The notes below the pieces were generated by a model, which saw only the letters and a list, made by a program, of their open reading frames with translations, was not told the origin of the DNA and did not search any database. 64,000 nt of DNA from Leuconostoc palmae (GTDB taxonomy: Bacteria > Bacillota > Bacilli > Lactobacillales > Lactobacillaceae). The stretch spans positions 124,001 to 188,000 of the forward strand of contig NZ_BPKZ01000001.1 in NCBI RefSeq assembly GCF_019656075.1, written 5' to 3'. The translations under genes and the position numbers were made by a program. Shown piece after piece: positions 53,313-62,696 of this stretch; position 1 is the first letter of the stretch; every line of letters begins with the position of its first letter.

Positions 53313-53346
53313 AAAAAGCGCAAATTAAATATAATTTGCGCTTTTT
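53313..53346. terminator. Bidirectional terminator between pepS-like gene and proC
   Basis: AAAAAGCGCAAATT (53313-53326) pairs with AATTTGCGCTTTTT (53333-53346). It serves both convergent genes; the proC stop lies at its edge. Confidence 0.92.
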
Positions 53347-54112
53347 AAAGATGCTTATGATTAATAGTTGCTTGAATGGCATGTGCCACAACATCATCAA
53401 AATTTTGTTGGTTAAAATCATCTAATCCAGCCCTAGTTGAACCGCCTGGAGAAGCTACCATATCTTGTAATTGTTGAGCCGTTTTATCACTATTAGCTAA
53501 AGTGTTAGCCGATCCAATAACTGTTTGCGTAACAATTTCAGTTGCCAATTCAAACGATAATCCCTTATCTGCACCAGATTTTGCTAGAGCATCAATAAAC
53601 TTAAATACATAAGCAGGTGCTGAGCCAGCAACAGCTGAGAAAACTGCAAACTGATCCTCGGCAATCTCATATTGTTTCCCCAATAGTGACCAAAATCGCT
53701 CGACTACGAGTTGATTACTAGAAATTAATTCTGTTTTAGTTAAAGCTGTTACTCCTTGATTCAAGCTGACATTGACATTAGGTAATGCCCTGACAATTTG
53801 AGTTGTATTGATCGCCTGCGATAGTTCGTGCAGGGTCACACCAGCAAGAACTGAGGTAACCACTCTATTTTTAAAGTTAAGCTGGCTCGTAATATTTTTA
53901 AGTTGATTAGGAAGAAATGCTAATATTACCATATCACTCTGATTAATAAGTTCTTGAGCTGGCAAAGCAATCACACCTAATTCATCAGATAACCGCGCAG
54001 CTGAATTTGGTGACGAAACTAAAATATCTTTGGGTAAAATATTCTGCTGTAGTAAGCCATTTATCATCGCTTTCGCCATATTTCCTGTCCCAAGAAAACC
54101 GTATTTTGTCAT
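53345..54112 (-). CDS. proC: Pyrroline-5-carboxylate reductase
   Basis: 255-residue ProC, last step of proline synthesis. GFLGTGNMAKAMI at the start binds NAD(P)H; SPAYVFKFIDAL (about 165-176) and the signature MVASPGGSTRAGL (about 224-236) are intact. The ATG at 54112 is spaced better from AAGGA than that at 54115. proA and proB are not nearby. It lies 56 bases after the deoxynucleoside kinase. Confidence 0.95.
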   Translation of the reverse strand: MTKYGFLGTGNMAKAMINGLLQQNILPKDILVSSPNSAARLSDELGVIALPAQELINQSDMVILAFLPNQLKNITSQLNFKNRVVTSVLAGVTLHELSQAINTTQIVRALPNVNVSLNQGVTALTKTELISSNQLVVERFWSLLGKQYEIAEDQFAVFSAVAGSAPAYVFKFIDALAKSGADKGLSFELATEIVTQTVIGSANTLANSDKTAQQLQDMVASPGGSTRAGLDDFNQQNFDDVVAHAIQATINHKHL

Positions 54113-54168
54113 CATATCATCCTTTCATATTAAAAAATTATGAGGTATTGTAAGTTAACTCTAAAAAT

Positions 54169-54810
54169 TTAGTTGTGGACGTCAGCCAGCTTTCTATCAA
54201 TAGCATCTAATACTTTTTCACGAGCCAGTTCATCGGTTACAAAATCAAACTTGTCTCCATCAATTTGAATTTTTGGTGAACGATTGTAATTATCAAACCA
54301 TTCATCATAACGTCGATTTAACTCTTTATAATAATCATATAATTCTGGATTTTTGTCAATCTGCTCAAATGATCGTCCTCTCTTTTTGATACGTTCAAGC
54401 ATTGTTTCAAAACTAACACGTACATGAATCAAGAGATCTGGATTCTTAAGATTTTGTACACCCTCAATTTCTGCCATCATATTATCAAGTAGTGACTTAT
54501 AAATATCAACCTCAGTCTGTGTCGCACGATTCAAATCTGCAGTCAACTGAAATAACAAGGCATCCTCATAAATTGATCGATCTAAAATATTATTGGTATT
54601 GGAGGATTGAGCAATTTTAATTTGTGACAAACGCTTATTTAAAAAATAGATTTGAAGTAAAAAGCCATACTTTTTAGGATTTTCATAGAAGAGTGGCAAA
54701 ATTGGATTATCATCAACACTTTCATAAAAAGCTTTTGACCCTAGGTGATTTGCTAACATTTCTGTCAAGCTAGTTTTCCCAGCGCCTATAGTACCTGATA
54801 ATACAATCAT
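54169..54810 (-). CDS. Deoxynucleoside kinase (dGK/dAK-like)
   Basis: 213-residue kinase of the deoxynucleoside kinase family. P-loop LSGTIGAGKTSL (about 4-15), the DRS motif in ILDRSIYED (about 75-83) and the lid KKRGRSFEQ (about 151-159). It salvages deoxyguanosine, deoxyadenosine or deoxycytidine; which one is not decidable here. SD AAGGAG precedes the ATG at 54810. A TGCTATACT extended -10 is upstream. Confidence 0.9.
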   Translation of the reverse strand: MIVLSGTIGAGKTSLTEMLANHLGSKAFYESVDDNPILPLFYENPKKYGFLLQIYFLNKRLSQIKIAQSSNTNNILDRSIYEDALLFQLTADLNRATQTEVDIYKSLLDNMMAEIEGVQNLKNPDLLIHVRVSFETMLERIKKRGRSFEQIDKNPELYDYYKELNRRYDEWFDNYNRSPKIQIDGDKFDFVTDELAREKVLDAIDRKLADVHN

Positions 54811-54900
54811 AACTAATCTCCTTGTTCTTAACAATTTATTTCTTAATTAGTATAGCAAATATATTTTCCTTTTTCAGAAGTAAAATAATCATAATCTGTC

Positions 54901-54933
54901 AAAAAAAAAACGATACATTATACTGTATCGTTT
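54901..54933 (-). terminator. Terminator after tRNA-Lys
   Basis: AAAACGATACA-GTATAA-TGTATCGTTTT with a following T run on the minus strand, 6 bases after the tRNA. Confidence 0.88.
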
Positions 54934-54938
54934 TTATA

Positions 54939-55011
54939 GTGGACAGTCAGGGGCTCGAACCCTGGACCCACGGATTAAGAGTCCGTTGCTCTACCAACTG
55001 AGCTAACTGTC
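54939..55011 (-). tRNA. tRNA-Lys (anticodon CTT)
   Basis: A 73-base cloverleaf on the minus strand: acceptor GGACAGT/ACTGTCC, D arm GCTC...GAGC, anticodon loop CTCTTAA (CTT, reading AAG), T arm with GGTTCGAGCC. The discriminator is A. CCA is not encoded. Confidence 0.95.
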
Positions 55012-55037
55012 CATGTGTCGCTTTCACAACAAAATAT

Positions 55038-55066
55038 AGTATATCATGTATTTTTGTTTTGCGCAA
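55038..55066 (-). promoter_or_regulatory. tRNA-Lys promoter
   Basis: TTGCGC (55061-55066), 17 bases, TATACT (55038-55043) on the minus strand. Confidence 0.65.
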
Positions 55067-55090
55067 TAGTTTTAATTCACTGTTTGCCTG

Positions 55091-55249
55091 TCAATTATCA
55101 CGTAGCTCATAAAATAATCTTGTCACATATAACAATTTCAAAAGGAACGCAAGTATTAACAACACGATACCCGCACTGGATAAAGATATTGTTAGTTGAT
55201 CCAATGAGCATGAAAAACCAACACACAAAATAACCACTATTGCCAACAA
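55091..55249 (-). CDS. Candidate small hydrophobic protein between galE and tRNA-Lys
   Basis: The 316-base gap between tRNA-Lys and galE holds a 52-codon minus-strand frame with two hydrophobic stretches (LAIVVILCVGF and AGIVLLILAFLLKLLYV) and a charged end. The only start is TTG (55249 or 55246), with no convincing SD. It may be a small membrane protein or chance. Nothing else protein-like is convincing in the gap. Confidence 0.25.
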   Translation of the reverse strand: MLAIVVILCVGFSCSLDQLTISLSSAGIVLLILAFLLKLLYVTRLFYELRDN

Positions 55250-55289
55250 CTTATGTCAAAACTCTTTTAATTTTCTTGTCAAACCAAAT

Positions 55290-55318
55290 AAAAGAACAAC
55301 CATTAGGTTGTTCTTTTT
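55290..55318 (-). terminator. Terminator after galE
   Basis: AAGAACAACC-TAAT-GGTTGTTCTT with a T run on the minus strand, 10 bases after the galE stop; an A/T-flanked stem that may also work in reverse. Confidence 0.88.
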
Positions 55319-55327
55319 GTTTGCAAT

Positions 55328-56320
55328 TTACTTATCATTATAGCCTGTTGGATGGCTCTTGTGCCAATTCCAAGCCGTCTTAATAATGTCTTGTACGTTA
55401 TCATATTTTGGCGCCCAACCAAGCACATCACGGGCTTTGTCAGAGTTAGCAATCAAAATATCTGGGTCACCGGCACGACGTGGTCCTATTTTAGATGGAA
55501 TGTCAACACCTGTTGCTTCACGTGCAGCTTCAACCATTTCTTTAACTGAAAATCCAGTTGCTGACCCTAAATTGAATTGGTTAGAATCATGCCCATCTGC
55601 CAAATACTTTAGCGCACGAATATGTGCATCTGCCAAATCTAAGACATGAACATAATCACGAACATTAAAGCCATCTGGTGTCTTATAATCATCGCCAAAC
55701 ATTTCAATATAGTCACGTTGTCCCAACCCAGCTTGCAAAATAATAGGCACTAAATGAGTTTCAGGCTTGTGGTCTTCACCAATTGTGCCATCTTCAGCTG
55801 CACCAGCAACGTTGAAGTAACGTAAGGCTACCCACTTCACGCCATCAGCTTGGTCAGACCAAGCCATGATTTTTTCCATCATCAACTTTGATTCACCATA
55901 AGGGTTAATTGGATTTTGTGGATCCGTTTCCTTAATTGGAATGTTGACAGGATTACCATAAGTTGCTGCTGTTGATGAGAACACAATCTGCTTAACATCA
56001 TGTGCTTTCATTACTTCGAGTAACGTTATCATACCGCTTGTATTGTTATCAAAATATTTAAGCGGGTTTGCTACTGATTCCGGTACGATTGAAAAAGCAG
56101 CAAAATGAACAACCTGTTCAATATTTTCTTGTTCAAATACTGCCGATAATGCTGCTTTATCGCGAATATCAACTTGATAAAACTTGGCCGCGGGGTGTAC
56201 AGCGTCACGATGTCCTGTAAACAAAGCATCAACAACTACCACTTCACGACCAGCTTCAACAAGTGTTTTGACCATGTGTGAGCCAATGTAACCGGCACCA
56301 CCTAGTACTAATACTGACAT
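55328..56320 (-). CDS. galE: UDP-glucose 4-epimerase
   Basis: 330-residue GalE of the extended SDR family; it interconverts UDP-glucose and UDP-galactose. NAD motif [10 protein letters not shown] (about 5-14), catalytic Ser-Ser-Ala-Thr and [10 protein letters not shown] (Tyr and Lys near 145-150) are present. I chose the ATG at 56320 with AGAGG upstream; the frame extends further without an SD. No gal operon partners are adjacent, so it may mainly serve exopolysaccharide or wall sugars. Confidence 0.95.
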   Translation of the reverse strand: MSVLVLGGAGYIGSHMVKTLVEAGREVVVVDALFTGHRDAVHPAAKFYQVDIRDKAALSAVFEQENIEQVVHFAAFSIVPESVANPLKYFDNNTSGMITLLEVMKAHDVKQIVFSSTAATYGNPVNIPIKETDPQNPINPYGESKLMMEKIMAWSDQADGVKWVALRYFNVAGAAEDGTIGEDHKPETHLVPIILQAGLGQRDYIEMFGDDYKTPDGFNVRDYVHVLDLADAHIRALKYLADGHDSNQFNLGSATGFSVKEMVEAAREATGVDIPSKIGPRRAGDPDILIANSDKARDVLGWAPKYDNVQDIIKTAWNWHKSHPTGYNDK

Positions 56321-56366
56321 AATAAGCCTCTTTACTTTGAAATAGTATCTTAAGTTTACACCATAA

Positions 56367-57098
56367 TTACAAGTTACGCCACTTGAACACAGCCTCGGCA
56401 CTCACAATATCTCCCATTAAAATACGGTGCTTGCTAATATTTCCATTCAAAAACACCTCTGATTTAATTGTATGTCCAATATGAATCTCATTTTCAAATT
56501 TTAAATTAATAGATGTAATTTCATGTTTTAACAAATAGTCAGGCGAGATAACATCTTGCATCCACTCAAAATATCTTGAATTATTAACATGCTGATTCGC
56601 ATCGATATCTAAATAACGGACATGATAATCCTTAAAAACTGTTTCTTCATCTGCCGTGATTTTTTCAGGATTCGGTATACGTGGAATTTGTTTAACACGC
56701 TCTGCATGATATTTTTCAATGATATCTTCTGGTAACCGAGCCATTTTTCTATTTTCAATATCAATCATTGCCCATATCGAATCCACAATAATGATTTCTT
56801 CATCATTTTGATCAAGAAAGACAAATGGTCTACGAACAAAAAAAGGATTATACTTAGCAGCATTAGTTTGAATTTTAATCACTTCATTTACTTCTGGTCG
56901 GCGAATTATTTTTACCTCATACTGAAGTATGATCCATCCTAGACCTCGTGATAAGTGAACAGATTGACCCACTCCTAATGCATCACTTTGCATTTTTGAT
57001 GCTAGTACTGCCCAATTTAAAATCATTGGTAATGATAACTTACCAGTCACATCAGCCTCATAATATTCAACGCGACGCTCTAATTCAAATAAATTCAT
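56367..57098 (-). CDS. Acyl-ACP thioesterase (FatA/FatB family)
   Basis: 243-residue double hotdog-fold thioesterase that frees fatty acids from acyl carrier protein. The N-terminal hotdog contains [18 protein letters not shown]. The second one carries the catalytic pattern [16 protein letters not shown] (about 163-178, Asp, Asn and His). SD AAGGA precedes the ATG. It lies between rsmI and galE, in the same direction, with no other lipid genes near. Confidence 0.88.
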   Translation of the reverse strand: MNLFELERRVEYYEADVTGKLSLPMILNWAVLASKMQSDALGVGQSVHLSRGLGWIILQYEVKIIRRPEVNEVIKIQTNAAKYNPFFVRRPFVFLDQNDEEIIIVDSIWAMIDIENRKMARLPEDIIEKYHAERVKQIPRIPNPEKITADEETVFKDYHVRYLDIDANQHVNNSRYFEWMQDVISPDYLLKHEITSINLKFENEIHIGHTIKSEVFLNGNISKHRILMGDIVSAEAVFKWRNL

Positions 57099-57139
57099 GT
57101 CTTATTCCTTTTTATTTCCATAACTATTATCAAAATAAA

Positions 57140-58015
57140 CTAAATAAGTTCGTGATAATCAGCATAGACAGCTTGACGATCAAGTTGACGTTCTTTAGCT
57201 ATTTGTTTAATTGCAGCATTAGGTTTTAAACCTTTTTCGACTAAATATTCGACTGCATCATGAACAGAAAGTGTTAATAATTCATCTTCATTGTGAGACT
57301 TTCCCACACCTTGATAACCAGACACCACTATCACAAACTCACCACGAATTTCGCTTTCTTTGGACCATTGCATTAACTCACCTATCGTCCCTCTAATAAA
57401 TTCTTCATAGCGTTTAGTTAATTCTCGTGCTAATACAATAGCTCTATCACTGCCATAAGTATGATTTAAATTAGTTAAAGTTTGTTTCAACCGATGTGGT
57501 GATTCATAAAAAATAGTCGTATCTGGGAAGGTGGATAACTTCTCTAGTTCTGCTAGTTGTTCACTATTTTTGCGTTGTAAAAAACCATAAAAATAAAAAG
57601 GTTGTGGCACCAAACCACTTGCAATTAATGCTGTAATACCAGCTGTTGCTCCTGGAATTGGAACAACTGGAATATTATGCTCAATAGCTTCAGCTACAAG
57701 TTCCTTGCCAGGATCAGAAATTGACGGCATCCCCGCGTCACTCACTTGAGCGATCATTGTACCCTGTTCTAAAGCTTCAATTAAACTAGGTACTTTTGAC
57801 TGCCAATTATGTTCATGAAAGCTGGTTTGCTTTGTTTCAATATCAAAATGATTTAATAATTGTTTTGTATGTCTAGTATCTTCAGCAGCAATTAAATCTA
57901 CCTGTGTTAAAATCTCAACAGCTCTTGGTGTCATATCTTTTAAATTACCAATTGGTGTTGGGACCAAAAATAAAGTGCCTGTTGATTGCTCTTCAAAACT
58001 TTTCTGACTGTGCAT
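57140..58015 (-). CDS. rsmI: 16S rRNA (cytidine1402-2'-O)-methyltransferase
   Basis: 291-residue RsmI, a tetrapyrrole-methylase fold enzyme that methylates C1402 in the decoding centre. LFLVPTPIGNLKDMTPRA (about 16-33), AAEDTRHTKQLL and SDAGMPSISDPG (about 91-102) are diagnostic. The ATG at 58015 has GGGAG upstream in the end of holB. It closes the dnaX-recR-yaaL-tmk-darA-holB-rsmI run. Confidence 0.95.
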   Translation of the reverse strand: MHSQKSFEEQSTGTLFLVPTPIGNLKDMTPRAVEILTQVDLIAAEDTRHTKQLLNHFDIETKQTSFHEHNWQSKVPSLIEALEQGTMIAQVSDAGMPSISDPGKELVAEAIEHNIPVVPIPGATAGITALIASGLVPQPFYFYGFLQRKNSEQLAELEKLSTFPDTTIFYESPHRLKQTLTNLNHTYGSDRAIVLARELTKRYEEFIRGTIGELMQWSKESEIRGEFVIVVSGYQGVGKSHNEDELLTLSVHDAVEYLVEKGLKPNAAIKQIAKERQLDRQAVYADYHELI

Positions 58016-58016
58016 C

Positions 58017-58949
58017 TTATTCTCCCAAGACGTTAGCAACGTCTAATACAATTTTTTCTAGGCGTGTTTGTAATGACAAATTATAATTTTTCAGAAAATC
58101 ATCCTTAAAGATGGCATCACTCACTGCTACTAATTTTTCCCTTGAGTAGATTTTGTCTAACGTTTTATATAGACCAACTAATTTTGGAAAATATAACTGT
58201 GATTCTGGTACTTGAGCAAACATAATCATATCTCGCGTTAACTGATGCAACCAGTTTAAAAATATAGTTTGTTGTTGAGCATCTTGCAAATTATCAATTA
58301 ACTTTTCTTGCACATAAACAAACGCTTGTATCTGACGCTGCAGCGTTAATTCAAACCACTTAAATAACACAGTTAGAGTATTATCGGACCACTCCTTATA
58401 TGCTTTATCATCTGAATCTATATCTATAGTCACATCTGATTCTGGTTGTAAATGTACAATCTGTGCTCGAGAGCGAATAGTAGGTAATACTTCATTAACA
58501 TTTTCGGCAAACATCATTATCAATTGTGGTCCAAATGGTTCTTCAATAAATTTTAATAATGCATTTCCGGCTTCGCTTTTTAACGTTTCTACACTATCAA
58601 AAACGAAAACTTTTTTATTACTTTCACGCGCAACAGTGATAAATTCTGGTTTTAAAGCGCGAATTTGGTCTACTTTCCATGTTCTATTATTTTTCAAACC
58701 ACTTTTCGGTAAACTAGGTTGTGTAATTTTCACATCTGGGTGGTCGTTCTCATTAATACGAATGGCATTACGTTCAGTTGGACCAATAACTTGCCATGCT
58801 AAATAACGTGAAAAAGCCAGCTTAATTGGCTGGCTCGGCCCAATAAATAAATACAGGTGACTTAATCGATTCTGAGTAATCAACATGTCAAAATGCATCA
58901 TCATTTTTGGATAATATACTTTAGTTGTTTTTAAAAAATCTGGTTGCAT
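58017..58949 (-). CDS. holB: DNA polymerase III delta' subunit, without cysteine module
   Basis: 310-residue clamp-loader subunit. It keeps the AAA+ layout (LYLFIGPSQPIKLAF around 32-46, FDSVETLKSEAGNALLKFIEEP about 116-137, SRAQ). The P-loop is degenerate (GPSQPIK), which is tolerated in delta'. The Cys4 zinc module expected after the P-loop helix, before HPDV, is replaced by a cysteine-free stretch (about 50-68); the whole protein has no cysteine. It lies between darA and rsmI, the normal Firmicute place. Confidence 0.9.
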   Translation of the reverse strand: MQPDFLKTTKVYYPKMMMHFDMLITQNRLSHLYLFIGPSQPIKLAFSRYLAWQVIGPTERNAIRINENDHPDVKITQPSLPKSGLKNNRTWKVDQIRALKPEFITVARESNKKVFVFDSVETLKSEAGNALLKFIEEPFGPQLIMMFAENVNEVLPTIRSRAQIVHLQPESDVTIDIDSDDKAYKEWSDNTLTVLFKWFELTLQRQIQAFVYVQEKLIDNLQDAQQQTIFLNWLHQLTRDMIMFAQVPESQLYFPKLVGLYKTLDKIYSREKLVAVSDAIFKDDFLKNYNLSLQTRLEKIVLDVANVLGE

Positions 58950-58954
58950 CGTAT

Positions 58955-59284
58955 TTAGAACTGATAAAATGATTCAATACTTTGTGTATAAACAGTCGCA
59001 CCACCAACCTCTACTTCAATTGGATAAGCACCGACATGATCACCACCGGCATCTAGGTTAATTGGCGGTACCATATATTGTTTACGTTTCTGTGATACCT
59101 TTTGAATAATATCTAATACAGATTGGACACGTTCATCTTCAATGGCAATTAAAAATGTTGTGTTCCCTGATCTCAAAAAACCACCAGACGTTGTTAGACG
59201 GGTCGCACGTATATCTGCTTTGACAAATGCATTACTTAGTTTGTTTGTATCCTTGTCCTGGACAATAGCTGTCAATAATTTCAT
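58955..59284 (-). CDS. darA: c-di-AMP receptor protein DarA (PstA/YaaQ)
   Basis: 109-residue PII-like protein that binds cyclic di-AMP. KADIRATRLTTSGGFLRSGN (about 23-42) and the conserved GGATVYTQSIESFYQF end are present. It forms trimers; its downstream partner is not firmly known. KimA, a potassium importer controlled by c-di-AMP in other Firmicutes, is also in the window. It overlaps tmk by 4 bases. Confidence 0.95.
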   Translation of the reverse strand: MKLLTAIVQDKDTNKLSNAFVKADIRATRLTTSGGFLRSGNTTFLIAIEDERVQSVLDIIQKVSQKRKQYMVPPINLDAGGDHVGAYPIEVEVGGATVYTQSIESFYQF

Positions 59285-59931
59285 AACGACTCCTTTCGAC
59301 TATCAAGAGCATTTTGCAACAACTTTCGTGCATCTGAGATGACATCTGGGAGCGCTTGTGTTGCATCGATTATTTTAATTCTATCAGAAAATTCACTTTG
59401 AAGTGCAAGATATGTTTCGCGCACCTTTTGATGAAAGGATATATCTTCTTTATCTAAACGATCGATTTTACCCTGACGATTGGCCATAACGCGATCCAAT
59501 CCTTGTTCGACAGGTATATCAAAGTATAGCGTTAAATCAGGCATCACATTATCAATTGCAAACTGATTTATTTTCCAAATGTTATCCACACCCAGATTGC
59601 GCCCACCACCTTGGTATGCCAAAGAGCTATCAACATATCGATCCGAAATTAAAACCTTTCCTGCAGTTAGCGCAGGTTGGATAATTTCAACCAAATGTTG
59701 ACGCCTTGCAGCAGCATATAGTAATGCTTCCGTTCGATCATCTATACCATTATCATTTTCTGGTTGAAGAATATGACGAATTGCTTCTGAAATTGGATTG
59801 CCACCAGGTTCTCGGGTTGTAACTAAGTCATCTCCCAAAACCAATGCAAGTTCAGAAATCAGTGCTGTTAAAACACTAGTTTTACCAGCACCTTCGGGTC
59901 CTTCAAACGTAACGAAAAGTGATTTATTCAT
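59281..59931 (-). CDS. tmk: Thymidylate kinase
   Basis: 216-residue kinase making dTDP from dTMP. P-loop FEGPEGAGKTSV (about 9-20), the DR(Y/H) motif in LISDRYVDSSLAYQGGGR (about 94-111) and the lid region RQGKIDRLDKED. It works after thymidine kinase (tdk, 17.6 kb). Located between yaaL and darA as usual. Confidence 0.96.
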   Translation of the reverse strand: MNKSLFVTFEGPEGAGKTSVLTALISELALVLGDDLVTTREPGGNPISEAIRHILQPENDNGIDDRTEALLYAAARRQHLVEIIQPALTAGKVLISDRYVDSSLAYQGGGRNLGVDNIWKINQFAIDNVMPDLTLYFDIPVEQGLDRVMANRQGKIDRLDKEDISFHQKVRETYLALQSEFSDRIKIIDATQALPDVISDARKLLQNALDSRKESL

Positions 59932-59960
59932 AATTTATTATCTCTTTATCTTTTCAACTA

Positions 59961-60221
59961 TTAAATACGGTCTGTTTTAATGACATGCGTCTGCATATGA
60001 CCAATCGTATGTCGTCGTCTCGCTTCTCGATACAAAAAATTAAATTTTGCCTTAGCTAAAGCCGTTTGAGCCTGTATCAATCTAACATTAACCTGGCCAT
60101 CTAATAATGCTTCTTCAGAATTTTTAGCTGTATCCCAATCGATTTTAGCTTTATCTATTTGAAAAACTAATGATTGATCATATTCTCGTCGTAAATTTAA
60201 CTTCTTTTTTCCAAATATCAT
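59961..60221 (-). CDS. yaaL: YaaL family protein (DUF2508)
   Basis: 86-residue basic, mostly helical protein of the DUF2508 family, seen between recR and tmk in many Firmicutes. [20 protein letters not shown] and [12 protein letters not shown] are typical. Function not known. It overlaps recR by 4 bases. Confidence 0.88.
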   Translation of the reverse strand: MIFGKKKLNLRREYDQSLVFQIDKAKIDWDTAKNSEEALLDGQVNVRLIQAQTALAKAKFNFLYREARRRHTIGHMQTHVIKTDRI

Positions 60222-60823
60222 AATTCTGTTCGTCCTTGTACTGCTTTAATTAACGTCAATTGATCAGCATAATCAATATCGGAGCCTACAGCTAAGCCAT
60301 GAGCTAATCTTGTAACCTTGATCCCAGCAGGTTTTAGTAATCTTGCTAGATACATTGCAGTAGCCTCTCCTTCAGCATTCGCATTTGTCCCAACAATTAC
60401 TTCATTAATATCTTGATGTTCAGACAATCGTCTTATTAAACTTGGCAAATTAATGTCTTCAGGACCCGTCCCTGCTATAGGTGAAATCACACCATTCAAA
60501 ACGTGGTACAGTCCATGATAGTCTCTTGTATTCTCCATGGCCATCACATCTCTAGAATTTTCAACAACAAAAACAGTTGTTTGATCTCGTGACTGATCAC
60601 AACAAATAGCACAGGGGTTATTACTTTTTTCCGTAATATTGCCACATATATCACAGAAAGTTAAATCTTTTTTGGCAGATAGTAAAGCATTTGAAAAATG
60701 AGTCACATCTTCTACAGACATTCCTAAAGTATAAAAAGCTAATCTAGTTGCTGTTTTAACTCCGATTCCTGGTAATTTTGTGTAGCTATCAATTAATTTA
60801 GCAATAGGTTCTGGATATTCCAT
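60218..60823 (-). CDS. recR: Recombination mediator RecR
   Basis: 201-residue RecR, which helps to load RecA at gaps with RecO. The helix-hairpin-helix [15 protein letters not shown] (about 17-31), a complete Cys4 zinc finger (FCDICGN...PCAICCD, about 55-75) and the Toprim domain with VEN and [18 protein letters not shown] are present. It follows dnaX by 41 bases. The retained zinc finger contrasts with the loss in DnaX and HolB. Confidence 0.96.
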   Translation of the reverse strand: MEYPEPIAKLIDSYTKLPGIGVKTATRLAFYTLGMSVEDVTHFSNALLSAKKDLTFCDICGNITEKSNNPCAICCDQSRDQTTVFVVENSRDVMAMENTRDYHGLYHVLNGVISPIAGTGPEDINLPSLIRRLSEHQDINEVIVGTNANAEGEATAMYLARLLKPAGIKVTRLAHGLAVGSDIDYADQLTLIKAVQGRTEL

Positions 60824-60864
60824 AAAATTTTAATTAATCTGGTAAAATACCAGTCCTTTCTTAA

Positions 60865-62634
60865 TTAATCAACAATTGTTACGATATCATCTCCAAATAA
60901 TAGTTTAGCTTCTGAAATAATTGGCGGTTCAGACATCTGACTTTGTGTAGGTTGCTCTTCAGATTCAATGTGTTTTTTACTAATCTTTCGAGTCACTTGC
61001 GGTAAATCTGCAAGTGAAATTTTATTGATGTTTCCTGATTTGAGTTGGGATACATATGTTGCACGAGTCACTTTCCAATCATCTTGTGAGATTAAAACAA
61101 TTTCCGATGGTAATTGATTGGCATTCAAATTTTTGGTTAACTGTTGTTGCAACTCATCATCGTCTAATGCTTGTTCGAGTAAGGCTGGATAATCAAAAGC
61201 TAATACGACACCCTCTTCACTAGCTGCTACTGGCTCAGCAATCGTTAATAACGCCTGATGAGTCACATTAAAGGTTGCAACTAATGATGCCCAATTTTCT
61301 TTCATACGACTTAATGTGTCACGTTTAGCCTCTTGTAAAATAGCAAATACTGCTTTTTGTCCAGTACGAGCAACGAGTTGACGAGTTGACGAAGCTACTT
61401 CTTTGTCTTCATATTCATAATTATCAGCTACTGGTTTGATTTCATTTAATACAATATCGTCTGTTTTTTCGGAATCCAACTTAACAGAATCAATTTTCTC
61501 AATGTTTTTTTGTGCTGGTCTATCATTGACTTTAAAGTTACTTTCTTGAGAATCATTTTTTTCTGCTTGTTTGATTTCTGGTATGATAATTTGCTTATCA
61601 GACAACATGCTCAACTTAACAGTTAACAATTCTAAATAGATATCACTTTGCATTGTCTGAAGCAATTGCTTTTGAATGTCATCTAACACAACCATCATTT
61701 CTTCCAAGATTGGCGTAGTCAGTTTCTGAGCGACATCTTGCAATTTTTTTAGTGGTGTAGTTGATTTAATCAACTCTGGTGCTACAGAAGATAACATAAC
61801 ATCTCGTAGCAATCCTAAAATATCAACTACAAATCGTTGCGCATCTTTTCCGTCTAACAAAATATCATGTAAAATGTTTAAAGCACTTGCCGTATCATTA
61901 TCAGCGATTTTTTCTAGGTAATTAACCAGCTGTTCAGTAGTCGTTGAACCTGTGACTTGTATAGCATTCTCAACTGTTACTTTATCATTTCCAAAAGCGA
62001 TCACTTGATCAAGAATAGATAAAGCATCACGCATGCCACCTTCTGCTACATTTGCAATAATACGTAAAGCATCACTATCAAATGTGATCTGCTGGTTTTT
62101 TAAAATAGCTTCTAATCTATTTTGTATAGTCTGCCCATTAATACGTTTAAATTCAAATCTTTGTGTGCGAGACAAAATTGTTACTGGAACTTTTTGTGGT
62201 TCAGTAGTGGCTAAAATAAATTTTACGTTTGTTGGAGGTTCTTCAAGTGTTTTCAATAGTGCATTGAACGCACTATTTGATAACATATGCACTTCATCAA
62301 TAATATATACTTTGAATTTAGATTCAATGGGCGCATAGTCGACATTAGATAAAATATCACGTATGTCCTCAACACGACTATTAGAGGCCGCATCAAATTC
62401 AATAATATCAGGTATTTGAGAATCTTCTGTCGCTGGATCAATACCATTAATTTCACGAGCAAAAATTTTAGCGGCTGAAGTTTTCCCTGTCCCTCGCGGT
62501 CCTGAAAAGAGATAGGCATGCCCAGTTTGTTCTGTTTCAATAGCATTTTTCAAAGTTTGGGTGATGACTTCTTGACCAACCATATCATCAAAGGTTTTCG
62601 GTCTGTACACACGATATAGTGCTTGATATGCCAA
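60865..62634 (-). CDS. dnaX: DNA polymerase III gamma/tau subunit, without zinc module
   Basis: 589-residue DnaX. Walker A GPRGTGKTSAAKIF (about 45-58), DEVHMLS (about 113-119) and ATTEPQKVPVTILSRTQRF are intact, followed by domain III and a long tau-type C-terminus. The zinc module with four Cys, normally between the Walker A helix and the IEFDAAS segment, is missing; only about 20 residues without cysteine lie there (61-80). The start is TTG (62632-62634) with GGGAGG 8 bases upstream. A slippery A AAA AAT near codon 359-360 would give a gamma-like product (see findings). Confidence 0.94.
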   Translation of the reverse strand: MAYQALYRVYRPKTFDDMVGQEVITQTLKNAIETEQTGHAYLFSGPRGTGKTSAAKIFAREINGIDPATEDSQIPDIIEFDAASNSRVEDIRDILSNVDYAPIESKFKVYIIDEVHMLSNSAFNALLKTLEEPPTNVKFILATTEPQKVPVTILSRTQRFEFKRINGQTIQNRLEAILKNQQITFDSDALRIIANVAEGGMRDALSILDQVIAFGNDKVTVENAIQVTGSTTTEQLVNYLEKIADNDTASALNILHDILLDGKDAQRFVVDILGLLRDVMLSSVAPELIKSTTPLKKLQDVAQKLTTPILEEMMVVLDDIQKQLLQTMQSDIYLELLTVKLSMLSDKQIIIPEIKQAEKNDSQESNFKVNDRPAQKNIEKIDSVKLDSEKTDDIVLNEIKPVADNYEYEDKEVASSTRQLVARTGQKAVFAILQEAKRDTLSRMKENWASLVATFNVTHQALLTIAEPVAASEEGVVLAFDYPALLEQALDDDELQQQLTKNLNANQLPSEIVLISQDDWKVTRATYVSQLKSGNINKISLADLPQVTRKISKKHIESEEQPTQSQMSEPPIISEAKLLFGDDIVTIVD

Positions 62635-62696
62635 AGTTATCGCCTCCCAATAGAAAATAGTTCACAATAAGTTCAGTATTTTTAACTGAACTTACA

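Noticed and set aside
55015-55233. Plus-strand frame of 72 codons overlapping the tRNA-Lys promoter
   Set aside because: No SD, covers the tRNA promoter region, no recognisable family. Treated as chance.
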